64,000 bases of DNA from Sequoia sempervirens (GCA_007258455.2 VDFB02358134.1:209743394-209807393); one strand, 5' to 3'; numbered from the stretch's first letter, positions 1-11,060 are shown. Numbers and translations: made by a program. The notes: generated from the letters alone by a model not told the origin.

Positions 1-653
1 GTGAAGCCCTTGCTACATGCTTCTAGGGCCATGCATACTTTATTCTTGCCATGTGATGTTTAGTTTGCATCCATTCAATGCTTCCTTGTTAGATTACTAT
101 GTACCATGGTGTTGGTATTTTAATCTAAAAACAATGTTGTTGATGGTTGATGCACCTATGTTGCATCCATTTTGGCTCCTCCCTTTGGCAACTATAGTGT
201 AGGTAAAGTTTGTAAGTTTGGTATCGCTTTAGTTCGCTGTCATTCCACTACTTGTGTCCATTATGGTTCTGATCCATGCCTTGGTTTGTTCTGATGGAAA
301 TCCCACCTTTTTTTAGGTTTGAAACTTTGTATATGGCATTAATGTTAGTTGATAATTCCATATTTTTGGTGGAATTCATACTCTCCAATGTAGAAACTGG
401 AGCCCTGGTGGAAACCACTTTGAAAAGAATCAATTATGATAGTGCAAGCTGATCTTTTAGTTTGTTCCATTTAGCATCACTAATTTACTCCTTAGATTAT
501 CATACCATTTCAAATGATGGAAATGGTTCTCATCTCCCAGAATAATTTCTTGTGCAACAATCATGGAAATGAATTTAGATGTAGCATGACATTCAGACCA
601 TACTCAAAGTTTTGAAGAAATCTACCATTTGAAACTCCTATCCAAATTGGATA
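1..653. other. No gene recognised; left edge
   Basis: AT-rich DNA without a supported gene. The short open frames here (about 60 codons) match nothing I recognise and have no domain features. The stretch ends at an assembly gap, so its relation to the gypsy leader on the other side is unknown. Confidence 0.5.
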
Positions 654-753
654 NNNNNNNNNNNNNNNNNNNNNNNNNNNNNNNNNNNNNNNNNNNNNNN
701 NNNNNNNNNNNNNNNNNNNNNNNNNNNNNNNNNNNNNNNNNNNNNNNNNNNNN
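654..753. other. Assembly gap (100 N)
   Basis: Exactly 100 N characters, a common placeholder for a gap of unknown size. Sequence continuity across it cannot be assumed. Confidence 0.97.
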
Positions 754-1381
754 TTTGGGCCTTATCTCTCTCCTTTTAGGTGATTACTAGAAGTGCAATA
801 GTAGTACATAGGCTCCCAAAAATCTATGTTCCATTTTGGTGAACCTGACTTTTGAGCATAACAACATTTTTGATTTATATCTAATTGCATCTTAGGTTTC
901 ATGCTCTTGCAATTTTTTAGGATTCTTCAAAGCATTGCATTAGTGAAAGCATTCTTTACTTTATCTCTTTGCATTATTTTACATCTCTACATTTGCATTA
1001 TGTATTTGCATTGTATAGAAAGAAAAAACAAAAAACAAAAAACAAAAAAATCAGAATTTAAAAAAAAAAACCATCTCTTGGGACTGATTCGCCACCTAGG
1101 GAAAATCAATCCCTCTATAGTTTTGCATCAACATTTCCAAATTTTAATTTCCTGTATTGTAAATTTCTATTTTTTGTCATTATATTTTTGTTTCAATTTA
1201 GTTCTTTCTATTTTCTTAGCATAAAATTTCATTTCTTTTCATGGAATTTATTAGTCTTAGACTTTTACAAGTTCCATTTTCTACCATATTTCATAGTCCT
1301 TTCTGATCAACTTATATTGAGGAAACTCTAGCAAATATCCAAAGCCAATCACCCAAAACATCAAATAATCCTATTAAATAA
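754..1381 (+). other. G1 untranslated leader
   Basis: This stretch has no coding signal. The first ~100 bases closely match the leader remnant at 11,710-11,800. The part after ~850, rich in TTGCATT, resembles the G2 leader near 52.2-52.5 kb in composition and motifs. A hairpin motif lies at 1080-1114, and an A-rich tract lies at 1018-1072. Confidence 0.6.
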
Positions 1382-2263
1382 ATGATTCAAGTTCAGAACA
1401 ACATCTCATCCAAGCCACTTCATAGTGATGATGTCAATAAGTTAGATGAATCCCTTAAGGGAATCCTCTCACTCACTTCATCCTCTAATGCTTGTAATGA
1501 GAAACCTAACACCATTAATGATAAATCCCCTCTCAAGCCTTTTGATTGTGATGACTTTGATTTTTTAGACAGAGTCCTCCAAGACTTCATCTCGCATAAG
1601 TCATCCACTAAGGTTTGTGGTAACCAACTTGATATAACAAATGTTAATTCCTCTAATGATTTTCTTGAACATCCTAAACTAGTTGATGTCTGTTTACCAT
1701 TCACACCTTTTAGTAGTGACGATTTTCATGTACTAGATGAGTCTCTTCAAGACTTAATCTCATCCAACTCATCCACTATGGTTTTTCATGACACTAAAAT
1801 CAAGGACGTTAATGTAATTCAACCTAAACTTATCCTTTACCCACCCTCACATCCGCTTCATCCCTCTAATCAACCACACCACACCCTCCACCCACCTAAC
1901 ACTAATGGATCACAACAATCTAGTGATGATATTGTTGCTCATACATATAACACATGAAATAACCCACAACCACCACAACTAACTACCCCATCATTACCCT
2001 TACCTAATCCACCTAGTGCTCCTCATTATAACCCACCTACAAAGGAGTATGATCTTGTTGAAAAATTAAAGAATACTCCTACCAAAATTTCTCTGTGGGA
2101 TTTACTTCAAACTTCACCAACTTACAACACCATTCTTCAAACCGCTTTAAAACAACTCACAATTCCTCTTGGAACCACTCCAAATGATGTGGTAGCTCTT
2201 GCTCAAAAAAATAGTCTCAATATTACTTTTCATCAACATGAGCTCCCTCCTTTGGAGTTATGA
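1382..2263 (+). pseudogene. G1 acidic repeat ORF in gag position
   Basis: The frame is open from ATG 1382 to TGA 1955-1957 and then continues, with its sequence homologous to G2, to TGA 2261-2263 just before the protease. The protein is acidic and Ser/Asp/Asn-rich. It holds three related segments, each with a DD[FV]xxLD core followed by SS residues, at about residues 15-45, 55-85 and 113-143. A Pro/His-rich stretch (PKLILYPPSHP) leads to HTYNT, where the stop probably replaces the Arg seen in G2 (HTYNTRNNPQP). The conserved tail has NTPTKISLWDLLQTSP, a motif style that precedes the protease in plant Tat-type polyproteins. I see no capsid-like domain and no CCHC zinc knuckle. The position says gag; the function is unproven. 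Confidence 0.6.
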
Positions 2264-2640
2264 AAACAACATGATGCCTTTATGATCATCACTCAATTCC
2301 ATCACAAATGTATTAGATGAACTCTCATAGATAATGATTCTACCCTTAATGTGTGTAGTGTGAGTCTCCTTGATCGATTAAAAGTTGATAGATCACATAG
2401 AATACCTGATTCCATTTCTATTCAAGGATTTGATAATACAACAAAGCAACCGCTTGGGATAATTACTTTACCTATTATGGTTGGGGTGGTTACTTTGCAA
2501 AATCCTATCCATTTCATTCCTTACAACCTTTCATATAATCTCCTTTTGGGCTGACCATGGATTCATGAGATGAATGTAGTACCTTCCACCTTTCATCGCA
2601 TCATGAAGTATGTTTATAACAATCATATATATCAAATTGA
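2264..2640 (+). pseudogene. G1 retropepsin-like aspartic protease
   Basis: The catalytic segment reads LIDNDSTLNVCSV. The homologous G2 protein has LVDNGSTLNVCSV, so the glycine after D-N has become Asp here. D-N-G-S is the usual plant gypsy version of the D-[ST]-G retropepsin motif. The flap and C-terminal part follow (IQGFDNTTKQPLG, then YNLLLG). A TGA at 2552-2554 interrupts LLG-PWIH, where G2 has Arg (LLGRLWIH), consistent with a CGA-to-TGA change. Both changes point to inactivity. The protease would cut the Gag-Pol polyprotein. Confidence 0.8.
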
Positions 2641-3110
2641 AATAGACCATGAGCCTGAAAGTTGCTTGCACCTTGAAAAAGGGGTTAAAGGTCCTTTGAA
2701 AACATTGATTCCCACTTCTAACATTGACCCTCCTAAAATTGAACACAATGATATGGAATTGGTCTCTAAATTATTTGTTGATGATTGGGGATCCTTAGAA
2801 TTCACACCCTTGTTTATAGGTGAATACATACTTACACAAAAGAAAGATGAGAAACATGAGCAACCAACAATTATCCCCACTCAAAATTATGAACAATCGT
2901 CTCAAACATCTATCTCTAATAATATGGATGAAAATGCAACATACACAACAAATTTTGATGAGATAGATTATCAATCCCTACCTACCCCATGTGAAATGGA
3001 ATGACTTAATGGGAAAGGTTATAAAATTTTCAAACAATTAGGCTATACTAGAAAAGGGTGTGGAAAACATGAACAAGGTATTTGTTTCCCTATTGAACCT
3101 AATACTTAAG
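2641..3110 (+). pseudogene. G1 protease-RT linker with G-patch motif
   Basis: An acidic linker shares blocks with G2 (GEYILTQK here, GEYMIINK there; TTNFDEIDYQ here, TTNFNEIDYQ there). It ends in a glycine-rich motif, LGYTRKGCGKHEQGI, at about 3038-3083. This matches the G-patch pattern GhGxxGxGxGxxxQG found after the protease in some retroviruses and plant gypsy elements, where it is thought to bind nucleic acid. A TGA at 3002-3004 breaks the frame just before the motif. Calling it G-patch rests on pattern only. Confidence 0.6.
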
Positions 3111-3232
3111 AAATAGAAACCGGACTAGGATATTCTTTTTCTAAAATAACCAATGCTACTCAATGACCATCTTTAAAGATTAACATTATAACATGTCAGC
3201 AGCAACACAAACTCACAATCAAACATCCTGAT

Positions 3233-4230
3233 TTGCTAGATATAACGTTACCCCCTTCATTGACATATGCCAATAGTGATGAGGATTTGAAACAACTGTT
3301 AGGTGTTTATGATACACCATCTTCACATACTTACATGAAACACATTTCCTATGCTTTAAATGTTACCGAGCAAGAAGCAAGTGATATCACTGAAGACTTC
3401 TCTAAATCTGATAGTCCTAAATCCAATGCACTCCCTTGAGGAGATACAATTGATGTGCTTATGGAAATTCATATTAAAGTTAAAGTTATTAAAATTGGGA
3501 AGTGCCTTGATGATGAAGAACAAGAAGATACGACCACTTTACTTCATGATTTTCCTAAAAAATTTGCTTGGAAATATTTTGATATGTCAGGAATTGACCC
3601 AAAAATTGTGATGCAAAACATTGTCCTTGTTGCAAATGATAAACTTGTTTGTCAAAAGATTCACAAAATGCACCCTAACGTAGCCTTGCATGTTAAAGAG
3701 GAACTAGAGAAACTTGTTGGTGTAGGCTTTATTAAACCTATTGAATATTCTCCTTAGATCTCAAACATTGTCACAGTTGCACAACCCAATAATAGTATTA
3801 GGATATGCACAAATTTTTGAGACTTGAATAAAGCCTCCTTAAAAGATGATTTTCTGCTTCCTAATATAGACATGATCATGGATTCAACTGCTAGACATGA
3901 TTTGTTGTCATTCATGGATGAATTTTATAGTTATAATCAAATCCTTATTAATCCTCAAGATCAATACAAAACCTTCTTTACAACTGTTTGAGGTACATTC
4001 TGTTGGGTTGTGATTCCCTTTGGTTTAAAGAATGTCAACACAACTTATCAACGTGCAATGACATTAATCTTTCATGATTATATTCACAAAATTTTAGAAG
4101 ACTCTGTCGATGATATCCTCGCTAAATCATTAACACGACAAGACAATGTGAATGTCCTTCGTAAAATCACTAAACACAAAACAATACATGTGATTAAATT
4201 CAAGAAAATGTGTCTTTGGCATAGATAGTG
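3233..4230 (+). pseudogene. G1 reverse transcriptase
   Basis: One frame with several stops gives clear gypsy RT landmarks: VGFIKPIEYSP (stop at 3755-3757), then DLNKASLKDDF, LPNIDMI, a GTFCWVVIPFGLKN fingers/palm segment and TYQRAMTLIFHDYIHKI. The catalytic box, normally Y-V-D-D, reads S-V-D-D at 4103-4114. Both aspartates remain and Tyr is lost. In-frame stops also fall between NF and DLN and before GTFC. The frame shifts near 4200 into the connection domain. The enzyme would copy element RNA into DNA in virus-like particles; this copy cannot. Confidence 0.88.
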
Positions 4231-4970
4231 GTAAACTTCTTGGTTTTGTCATATCTCACAGAGGCATTGAAGTGGACACAAAGAAAATTGATGCCATCAT
4301 TAACATGCCACCTCCTTGGACTATTTCTCAATTGCGTACTTTACAAGGTCGAATTCAAGCTATTCATCATTTCATTGCATCTTTTTCCAATCGCACAATA
4401 CCTTTAACACATCTCCTTAAAAAGGGTGTCCCTTTCGATTGGGATGAGGACTATAAATAGGCTTTTGAGATTCTAAAAGAATATTTAGCCACTCCACTTG
4501 TTTTACATCCTGTCATGCCACATTGACCGTTTATCTTGTACATTGCCACATTTTCCCATGCTCTTGTAGCATGGTTGGCTCAACATGAGGATCATGGTAA
4601 AGAAAACCCTATTTACTACATTAGTGATACCTTAATTGATTATGAAACAACATATTCACCAATTCAAAAACAATGTTTGGCTCTTGTATTCACTACTAGT
4701 AAGTTATGACATTATTTACTAAATTTTGAAGTACATGTTGTCACAAAATTTGGTCCTCTTAGATATATTTTCAACAAAACCGATCTTTTAGGACTCTTAG
4801 CTAAGTGGGTGATGTTGTTAATTGAGTTTGTTCTTAAATTTGTTTCACAAAAATCAATTAAAGGTCAATCCTTAACCAATCACTTAGTTGATGCTCCTTC
4901 TCCCTTTGATTTCCCTACTAATGATTCCTTTCTTGATGATCATGTCTTAACCACTGATATTAAACCATGA
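4231..4970 (+). pseudogene. G1 RT connection and first, degenerate RNase H
   Basis: After a +1-type shift the frame reads VFGIDSGKLLGFVISHRGIEVD, then LRTLQGRIQAIHHFI and FDWDEDYK. These are the thumb/connection signatures of gypsy RT. The next part (PFILYIATFSHALVAWLAQ, IYYISDTLIDYETTYSPIQ, CLALVF) corresponds to the retroviral-type RNase H that follows gypsy RT, with poor conservation of its acidic residues. Stops lie near 4460, 4527, 4710 and at 4968-4970. In Tat elements this domain is typically decayed to a tether once a second RNase H has been acquired. Confidence 0.72.
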
Positions 4971-5480
4971 AAATTATTTTTTGATGGATTTAAGTGTCGA
5001 ACAAGTTCTGGTGCTGGAGTGGTCCTAATTCCACCCGACATAAAACCTATTCTCTTATCCTACCATTTAAATTTCCTATGCACAAATAATATAGTTGAAT
5101 ATGAGGCATTGATTGTAGGTTTGCAAGCTACTCTACCTCTTCATACTAAACATATTAAGATCTTTGGTGATTCACAATTAGTCATAAAACAAATCAAAGG
5201 TTCATATCAAACTAAACATGAAAAATTATCAAGGTACAAGGATCTCATAATAAAATTATTAGAAAAATTTCACTCATTCACCATTGATAACATCCCACAC
5301 AAACATAATCAACACGCAGATGCAATGGCAAGTGTAACTTCTCTCATATCCCCACATGATCCTTCTACAGATTTCACATTCGTTATTCACACTATCATGA
5401 AACCTTCCATCGATACTCTGTTAGAAGAAATTTTGGTGATAACTCAAGCAACTTCATGTGAATGGTATGATACAATATAC
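4971..5480 (+). pseudogene. G1 second (archaeal-type) RNase H
   Basis: The segment begins KLFFDGFKCRTSSGAGVV and continues through TNNIVEYEAL, IKIFGDSQLVIKQI and HNQHADAMAS. It therefore holds all four expected acidic residues (D, E, D, D). The NN-[IV]-[VA]-EYEAL and GDSQLV blocks are the signature of the extra RNase H that defines the Tat/Ogre lineage. It is the best preserved part of G1: the frame is open from 4971 into the integrase N-terminus at ~5696. Confidence 0.82.
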
Positions 5481-6718
5481 AACTACTTAAACAATGGTGC
5501 CATTCCTGAACCTATCACAACAAATACTCAAAAATGGTTACATAAACTCAAAACTAAATATGCGATTCTTGCTTATTCATTATATAGATCTTTCAATGGT
5601 ATCCTATTACATTGTCTTAAAGATTCTAAAATCCCTTTAGCACTCAAACAAGCTCATGTTGGTGCCTATGGAGGTCATTTTGGAGGTTATTCATAGTGCA
5701 AAAACTTATTCGTATGGGTCATTATTGGAGACATATGGAAAATGATTGTTTTTCCTATGTTAAATGATGTCACAAATGTCAAGAACATAGCAATTTGATT
5801 CATGCTCCTACTGCTAAGCTCCATGCCAATGTTCCCATTTGGCTATTTTTAGTATAGGGGTTAGATCTTATTGGAAAAATTTCACCTCCTTCTTCTACTA
5901 GACATACATTCATCATAATTGCAACGGACTATTTCATAAAATGGGTAGAAGCTATCCCTCTTCATTCAACAACTATTGAATTAATTTGTTGATTCATATT
6001 AGAATACATAACTGCTTGCTTTGGACTTCCTTCTGCAATTGTTTCAAACAATGGAACACCATTTAAGAATAGTAAATTTTAAAAATTTATTGCAACATTT
6101 AATACTCAACATCCTTTTTCTACATTGTATTATCCACAATCCAATGAACAAGTTGAAAATACTAATAAACTTCTTGAACAAATCCTTAAGAAAAATATTC
6201 ACAATAATCATAAAGATTGGCATACGCAACTATCTTACACTCTTTGGGCTTATAGAACTAATATTCATTCATCCACAGGAAATACCCCTTATAGCTTTGT
6301 TTATGGTACTGATGCGATTATGCCCATGGAGTTAGAATTTCCTACTTTGCAAGTTTCTCTCCAAGATATTTTTAACACTAACAATTATACAATATAAAAA
6401 TTACATCAACTTGAGATGCTTGATGAACAATGCATTAACACTCTCAAACATATCCAAGCTCACATCAAACAATTACAACACAAATACAACATTCATGTTA
6501 TCCCTAGATCATTTTCTAAGGGAGATTTTGTTCTTATTGAAAGTCAAAGAACTGTTAGTGCTGACAACGAAGACAAAGATAAGTTCAGCCCTAATTGGTT
6601 GGGACCTTACATAGTTGATACCAATTATGGTTCTTGTGCTTATCTCTTAACACAACTTGATGGAACACCCCTTAGGGAGCCTATTAATGTCACACATATG
6701 CATTGGTATTATCTCTAA
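5481..6718 (+). pseudogene. G1 integrase
   Basis: The N-terminal zinc-binding part shows HVGAYGGHFGG and, after a frameshift near 5,700, CHKCQEH. The core has IIATDYFIKWVEAIP with the first catalytic Asp. The second, normally in VSDNGT, reads VSNNGT, so the catalytic Asp is Asn. The Glu region is YYPQSNEQVENTNK, with Glu kept. The C-terminal part (FSKGDFVLIESQ, KFSPNWLGPYIV, then NVTHMHWYYL and a stop at 6716-6718) is a normal gypsy integrase end. Stops are scattered through the core. The Asp-to-Asn change alone would abolish strand transfer. Confidence 0.88.
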
Positions 6719-7900
6719 TCCCCTTTGAATAGTATGAGTGATATAGCAGTGTTGTCTAAAGTTAATTGATGTTATAACTTTCAGATTGCTCTATTATTGA
6801 CAACTAAATTTCTATTTGTCTTGGACACTAAGGTAATTATTTAAGTTCATTTTATAATTACTTTAGGCTTCATACTATTCACCCTCCTCTTGTGTTAAAT
6901 TAAATCCTTATTGGTGTATTTAATTTAGCATATTCTTTTTCATTTATCCATGTTGTATCCATGATAAAACTGAAATATGCTTTATATCATATCACACCAT
7001 TCTTGTTAAATCATGAAGCCATTAATTAAATAATTTTTACAATAAGTCATTTAATTAATCACATAGCATTTACCATTTGCATACCAAAAGATACATCATC
7101 ATAATATCAAAGGTGCATGTCTATATATATATATCAAAGTTTATATACATCTCAGAATCATATACAATATCAAAATAGTCTATGAGAGCTAGACCCCTCA
7201 GGATCTAGCACTCACGATCCAGTCCCTAGACATTGTGAGATGGTCGTGTGTGACCGTGATCATGAACTATCGAGTCTCAATGCATACTCCAGATCTTGTA
7301 CTTGCCCAATGGCTATAAGCTGCTCATCTACCATCTAGTCCCTCTCTGCTCATGTTTGTGCCAGCTCTACCTATAGTCTCTCTACCTCTACTAAGGTCTA
7401 TGTTGACTGTAGTGCATTCTCAGCCCAACAGAGTCACCTCCTCACACTCTCATACACTGCTTGCAACCTCATGAATGTTATGAGTGACTCTGGCTCCTCC
7501 CTCCATGATCGGTGGGGGCACATAGTCCAGATCTATCTCATCCTCCTCAATGGATGTTGGCACTATCTCTATGGCTACCTGACAATAGAACTCTCACCAA
7601 TCTCTCATCACTCCTGCAAGATAGATGATGTACACAATTAGTAACACATCATCATGATATATATATACACAAATACAACATAAATCACTAAATCACATGC
7701 AACAAAAATCAAATCTCATCATGTATGTCTCTAGACGCATGAGGAATTCCAACCTCCTCATCTCTAGTGGGCATGGAAGATGTGCTAGCCTATCTTTGAT
7801 TGTGCATGTTGATGTCTATTGTGGCTACTTCCCATGATCTAGTCTTATATGTATGTGATGACTCTCCATGCTCGTACCAATCCTGAATAGCTTCCTCATC
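6719..7900. other. G1 spacer between pol and the antisense PMD ORF
   Basis: No + strand coding is seen. The stretch has a short TA run near 7,125-7,135, and its right part probably carries the decayed 3' end of the minus-strand PMD ORF. No confident domain is visible below ~7,900. Confidence 0.45.
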
Positions 7901-9300
7901 ACCCTCACTCAAGGGTGGCTCCTCCTTGTAATAATAATCTTGGTCATAATCCTCACCCCCTCCTTGTTCTCCTCTCCTACATCCTAGTCCTCATAATTAG
8001 GATCGGCCTCATATTGGTACTCCTCATCGATAATATATCTAAAAATATTTGTTGGCCTGTACTATTCCTCCTCTACTCTCTCTTTTGGCTCATCACCCTC
8101 ATCTGTGCTCTACATCACATAGAGGAAAATCCATGGGGAACATAGGAGCTAGTCACACATATGTACACCACTCCTCATGCTTGTCTGTGCTACCAACATC
8201 ATTAATGTCAGAGACTGGTGGCTGGTCATGATCTAAATCATCAGAATCACTCTCCTGTACATGATCTATCATCAGCTGAATAGTGTCACTTGGCCTCTAG
8301 GCACTTTGCACTGATCGTCTAATGAAGGGGCATGCCCTCGGTGGTGTTTTCACCTATCCAAACTATCATATGATTCACCCATAATAGAATGGTAATATGA
8401 TGCAGTCATGCCTCCCTGCTAGATATCTATCCATTTGTATCCTATGTAACTGTCTGGTGGGGTCTAGCCATTGTTGAGTGAGTAGATAGGGTCTCCATAG
8501 GATCTCATCCTCCTCTAGCTAGTCGAATCTCACCCTCCAAAGGTGTAAATCACCATATTTCCACAACCATCACAAAGGATAGCCGAATGCTCATGGGTAT
8601 CCTGCTGCTATAGTACAAGGGTATCCGAAAAGCTTGGTACATGTGATATGCTCAAGGAACCACACTTGTAGAAGTGTACAATGGAACATACTATCAACCT
8701 CTCGAAATACAAACTGACCAAGATCATAATACAAGTGTGCTAGAATTCAGTGGCCCCATGCATAGACTATCCTCTACTCGTACATCCCTCATATCAGGTG
8801 TACCAGTCCCCCATCCAAGTGTGTCGCTCATCCATCTAGATTGAGAACTAGTGCCATTGTGTGCATCATAATCCATCTAACCATAGGATTTGATGAATAC
8901 AACATCATGGGAATCTTGATCTATGCTCTAATCCTCTCATCATGAACATGTCCATCCAAACAATACTGCATATCTCTCTTCTTCTCCCGAAATGACCAAT
9001 ACCCCTAGAAATAGACTCGCACTCCTCAAATAGGAACTTGGAGAATGTAGTGTATGTCCTCGAGTGTGATGGTCATTTCCCTTGTGGGAAGATGAAAGGT
9101 ATAGGTATCTGCATCCCAACACTCACATAGAGCCATCAGCATGGCATCATGGTATCTCATGGGTGGAATAAGATATACCCAATAGATACCCATTGACTAT
9201 AAATGATCTAACTCTATCACTAATAGCACTGGCACATTATCTCTTAAACTTTTTAGTTGTCTTCCCCCCTAGCAGTTGTCACAACTGGGCATGAACCTAT
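7900..9300 (-). pseudogene. Plant mobile domain (PMD) ORF, antisense within G1
   Basis: Read on the minus strand from ~9,300, the translation gives DAMLMALCECWDADTYTF, HLPTREMTITLEDIHYIL and QVPI. This matches the PMD signature (a W-[RD]-x-[ED]-T-[HY]-TFHLP block, then E-[MT]-T-[IV]-TLEDV, then a LPI-like end) known from MAIN/MAIL-type proteins and plant transposons. Further decayed frames follow down to ~7,900, including an acidic Asp/Glu-rich tail. Stops are frequent (for example after QVPI). The ORF sits between G1 pol and its 3' polypurine tract, opposite to the element, which matches the antisense ORFs known in some Tat-lineage elements. A separate insertion with its own PMD is possible, but no borders for one are seen. 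Confidence 0.72.
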
Positions 9301-9411
9301 AAAAATCATCACAAAATGCTCTCAATTTTATCTAGTTTTCATCATGCAAGTGTGCTAAAGCTAATCTAGTGTGCTTCTCTAATGGCCCTAGACACTTGAG
9401 AACCCATTTTA

Positions 9412-9548
9412 GACATTTTACAAAGAAAAAAGGACACTTCGCAAAGAAATGAGACACTTTGCGAAGAAACAAGACACTTTGCAAACAAAAGGGACAGTTT
9501 GCGAGCAAATGGGACACTTTGCAAAAAAATGGGACATTGCAAAAAAAT
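9412..9548. repeat. 20-bp minisatellite, about seven units
   Basis: Units start at 9412, 9433, 9453, 9473, 9493, 9513 and 9533. The consensus is about GACACTTTGCAAAGAAATGG. The period is exactly 20 bp from unit 2 to unit 6; unit 1 has 21 bp and unit 7 is partial. It lies just upstream of the minus-strand PMD ORF. The units differ at a few positions each, so the array is not very recent. Confidence 0.85.
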
Positions 9549-10301
9549 TTCCAAGAACCCTAAATTAACCTATCCATGCATTAAAATCATTAAAATACCA
9601 TCAAATCACAATGATAAAGTTACAGAATCAACTCACCTCATGGCAGATCACCACGTGCTACTTGTTCACAAAGATCATCCAACCGCAAAGGTGTGAAATC
9701 CCATCTGCTCGACATGTTCTCTCTCATCGGTTTCAAGATACATGAAGGTAAAATGAATAGTTAATGACAAATTACTTTCTCCTCTTTCTTTAATCACTTT
9801 TCACCTCTTCTTACTTTTATGCATTATCATAGGGTTATTATATCCTAAAGGCTTCATAACATATAGCTCCTTCAAATCATCACAAAAGGTGCTAGGGTAA
9901 TCTGTTTTCAACACTATTTGATGCATTGGAATCATGATTCCACACATGAAATCATCATTTTCCTATCATTATGTGGCATGGTACTTGGAAATGCCCTATG
10001 ATATGATGTTTCTTGTTTGACATGGGTGGATTGCTACCTTGATTCCACCTCCGAAAAGCAAGCAAAACTGAGGGGCATACATCTACCCTTGAATTGGATT
10101 CCTAAGAGTTAGATAAAAGGTTTTTTGAGAAATTAATGAATGTGTGTTGTAGGATGTAATTCCTAATGTTGTGGTTGTGCAGATAACTACACTGGGGGCT
10201 TCATTCTCTCATCCTTTTGAATATGTATCCTTTTATGTAGTAAGGTGCATCGTTTAGAGTCCTTTAGCTTACATATGCACACAGAGTCATATGGGTGCTT
10301 T
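9549..10301. other. G1 3' non-coding region
   Basis: There is no gene signal on either strand. The stretch lies between the minisatellite and the polypurine tract, and would be the upstream region of the antisense PMD ORF and the 3' untranslated part of G1. Confidence 0.5.
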
Positions 10302-10314
10302 AGTGGGGGCTAAA
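10302..10314 (+). other. G1 polypurine tract
   Basis: AGTGGGGGCTAAA lies directly before an LTR start (TGTGCC). G2 has the same layout (GGCGGGGCTAAA before TGTAGTG at 57,075). The tract primes plus-strand DNA synthesis in gypsy elements. Confidence 0.7.
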
Positions 10315-11060
10315 TGTGCCATAGAAAATTGGACCCTCTTGAGAAAAGAGATAATTTCATAGATAATTGGACCCAATTTTGAGTCCCCTCACATCATTTC
10401 TCCTTGAAAAAAACATTTATAGGCCCCTTAGACCTATTAATTTTGATCTAGTTGCCTGTTTCACCAGAGAAATCACATAAAACCTAACAAACAACATTTA
10501 ATGACATCATATCCCAACAAACCACCTTCAAACAGTAGTAGTGGGACCCACTCACGACCTTGGGCGAATGAGTCCCCTCTGGTGGGACCCATTCACCAAG
10601 GGTGGCGAATGAGTCCCCTTTGAGGGAAAATTCAAAATTAAGTAGGAATTTAATTAATTTAACTTTTATTTCCAGTGAATGTCAAGCTCTTAGGTTTAAT
10701 TAATGAGAAAAAAAGTGTTGTTTCTTATAAATACACTTTTCTTGTCAAGATCCAACATTGCAAAGGGTTAATGATGGATTCCTATGGTGAATCATGAAGA
10801 AGTCTAGGGTGAAGAGGTGTGACTAGCCACCAAATCATGCCTAAGGACTTGGTTTCCTATTGATTCCATTTTCCATTTTCACTCTATCTTCAGATTAAGG
10901 TTTGCATTGTATTTGTTTAACTTTTGCATGTAATTTTATTCATATGTTTCATGTGTTGTAAGGTTTTTAGGGTTGATATCTTGCATCATTTCAATCACTC
11001 TTGCATGTCTTGTTCTAGAGCAATAGAATAGGACCCTTCTTACATTTCATCTTTTCCTAG
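10315..11060 (+). repeat. G1 LTR (right end approximate)
   Basis: It starts with TG after the polypurine tract and contains a TATA box (TATAAATA, 10,726-10,733) at the same relative place as in the 776-bp G2 LTR. The right end is placed ~47 bases before the conserved internal motif CAAGGTTTAATTAC (11,107), as in G2. It carries two hairpin motifs at 10,543-10,576 and 10,584-10,617. I see no partner LTR in the window. Confidence 0.6.
10726..10733 (+). promoter_or_regulatory. TATA box of G1 LTR
   Basis: TATAAATA is followed by a C/T-rich stretch. The equivalent site in the G2 3' LTR is TATAAATA at 57,543-57,550. The shared position supports a polymerase II promoter that starts element transcription. 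Confidence 0.6.

Larger units (their letters stand above)
754..11060 (+). mobile_element. G1: Ty3/gypsy element, Tat/Ogre-like, with 3' LTR, decayed
   Basis: Order on the + strand is leader, acidic gag-position ORF, protease, G-patch, RT, RNase H, second RNase H, integrase, antisense PMD ORF, polypurine tract and LTR. RT-RNaseH-second RNaseH-integrase is the known arrangement of the Tat/Ogre lineage of plant gypsy elements. The 5' LTR is not seen and may lie in or beyond the N gap. Stops and frameshifts occur in every domain, and RT and integrase have each lost an active-site residue, so the copy is dead. The leader (754-850) matches 11,710-11,800, which follows the LTR. Confidence 0.85.

Noticed and set aside
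7915..8231. Plus-strand ORFs as genes
   Set aside because: They are the opposite strand of the PMD ORF, with Leu/Ser/His-rich shadow composition and no domain.
9412..9548. CRISPR-like array
   Set aside because: The 20-bp units are contiguous with no unique spacers, and the context is a plant retrotransposon.
9332..9554. Cys/Phe-rich repeated peptides (minus strand) as a small secreted protein
   Set aside because: They are translations of the 20-bp minisatellite, which shifts frame at every unit.
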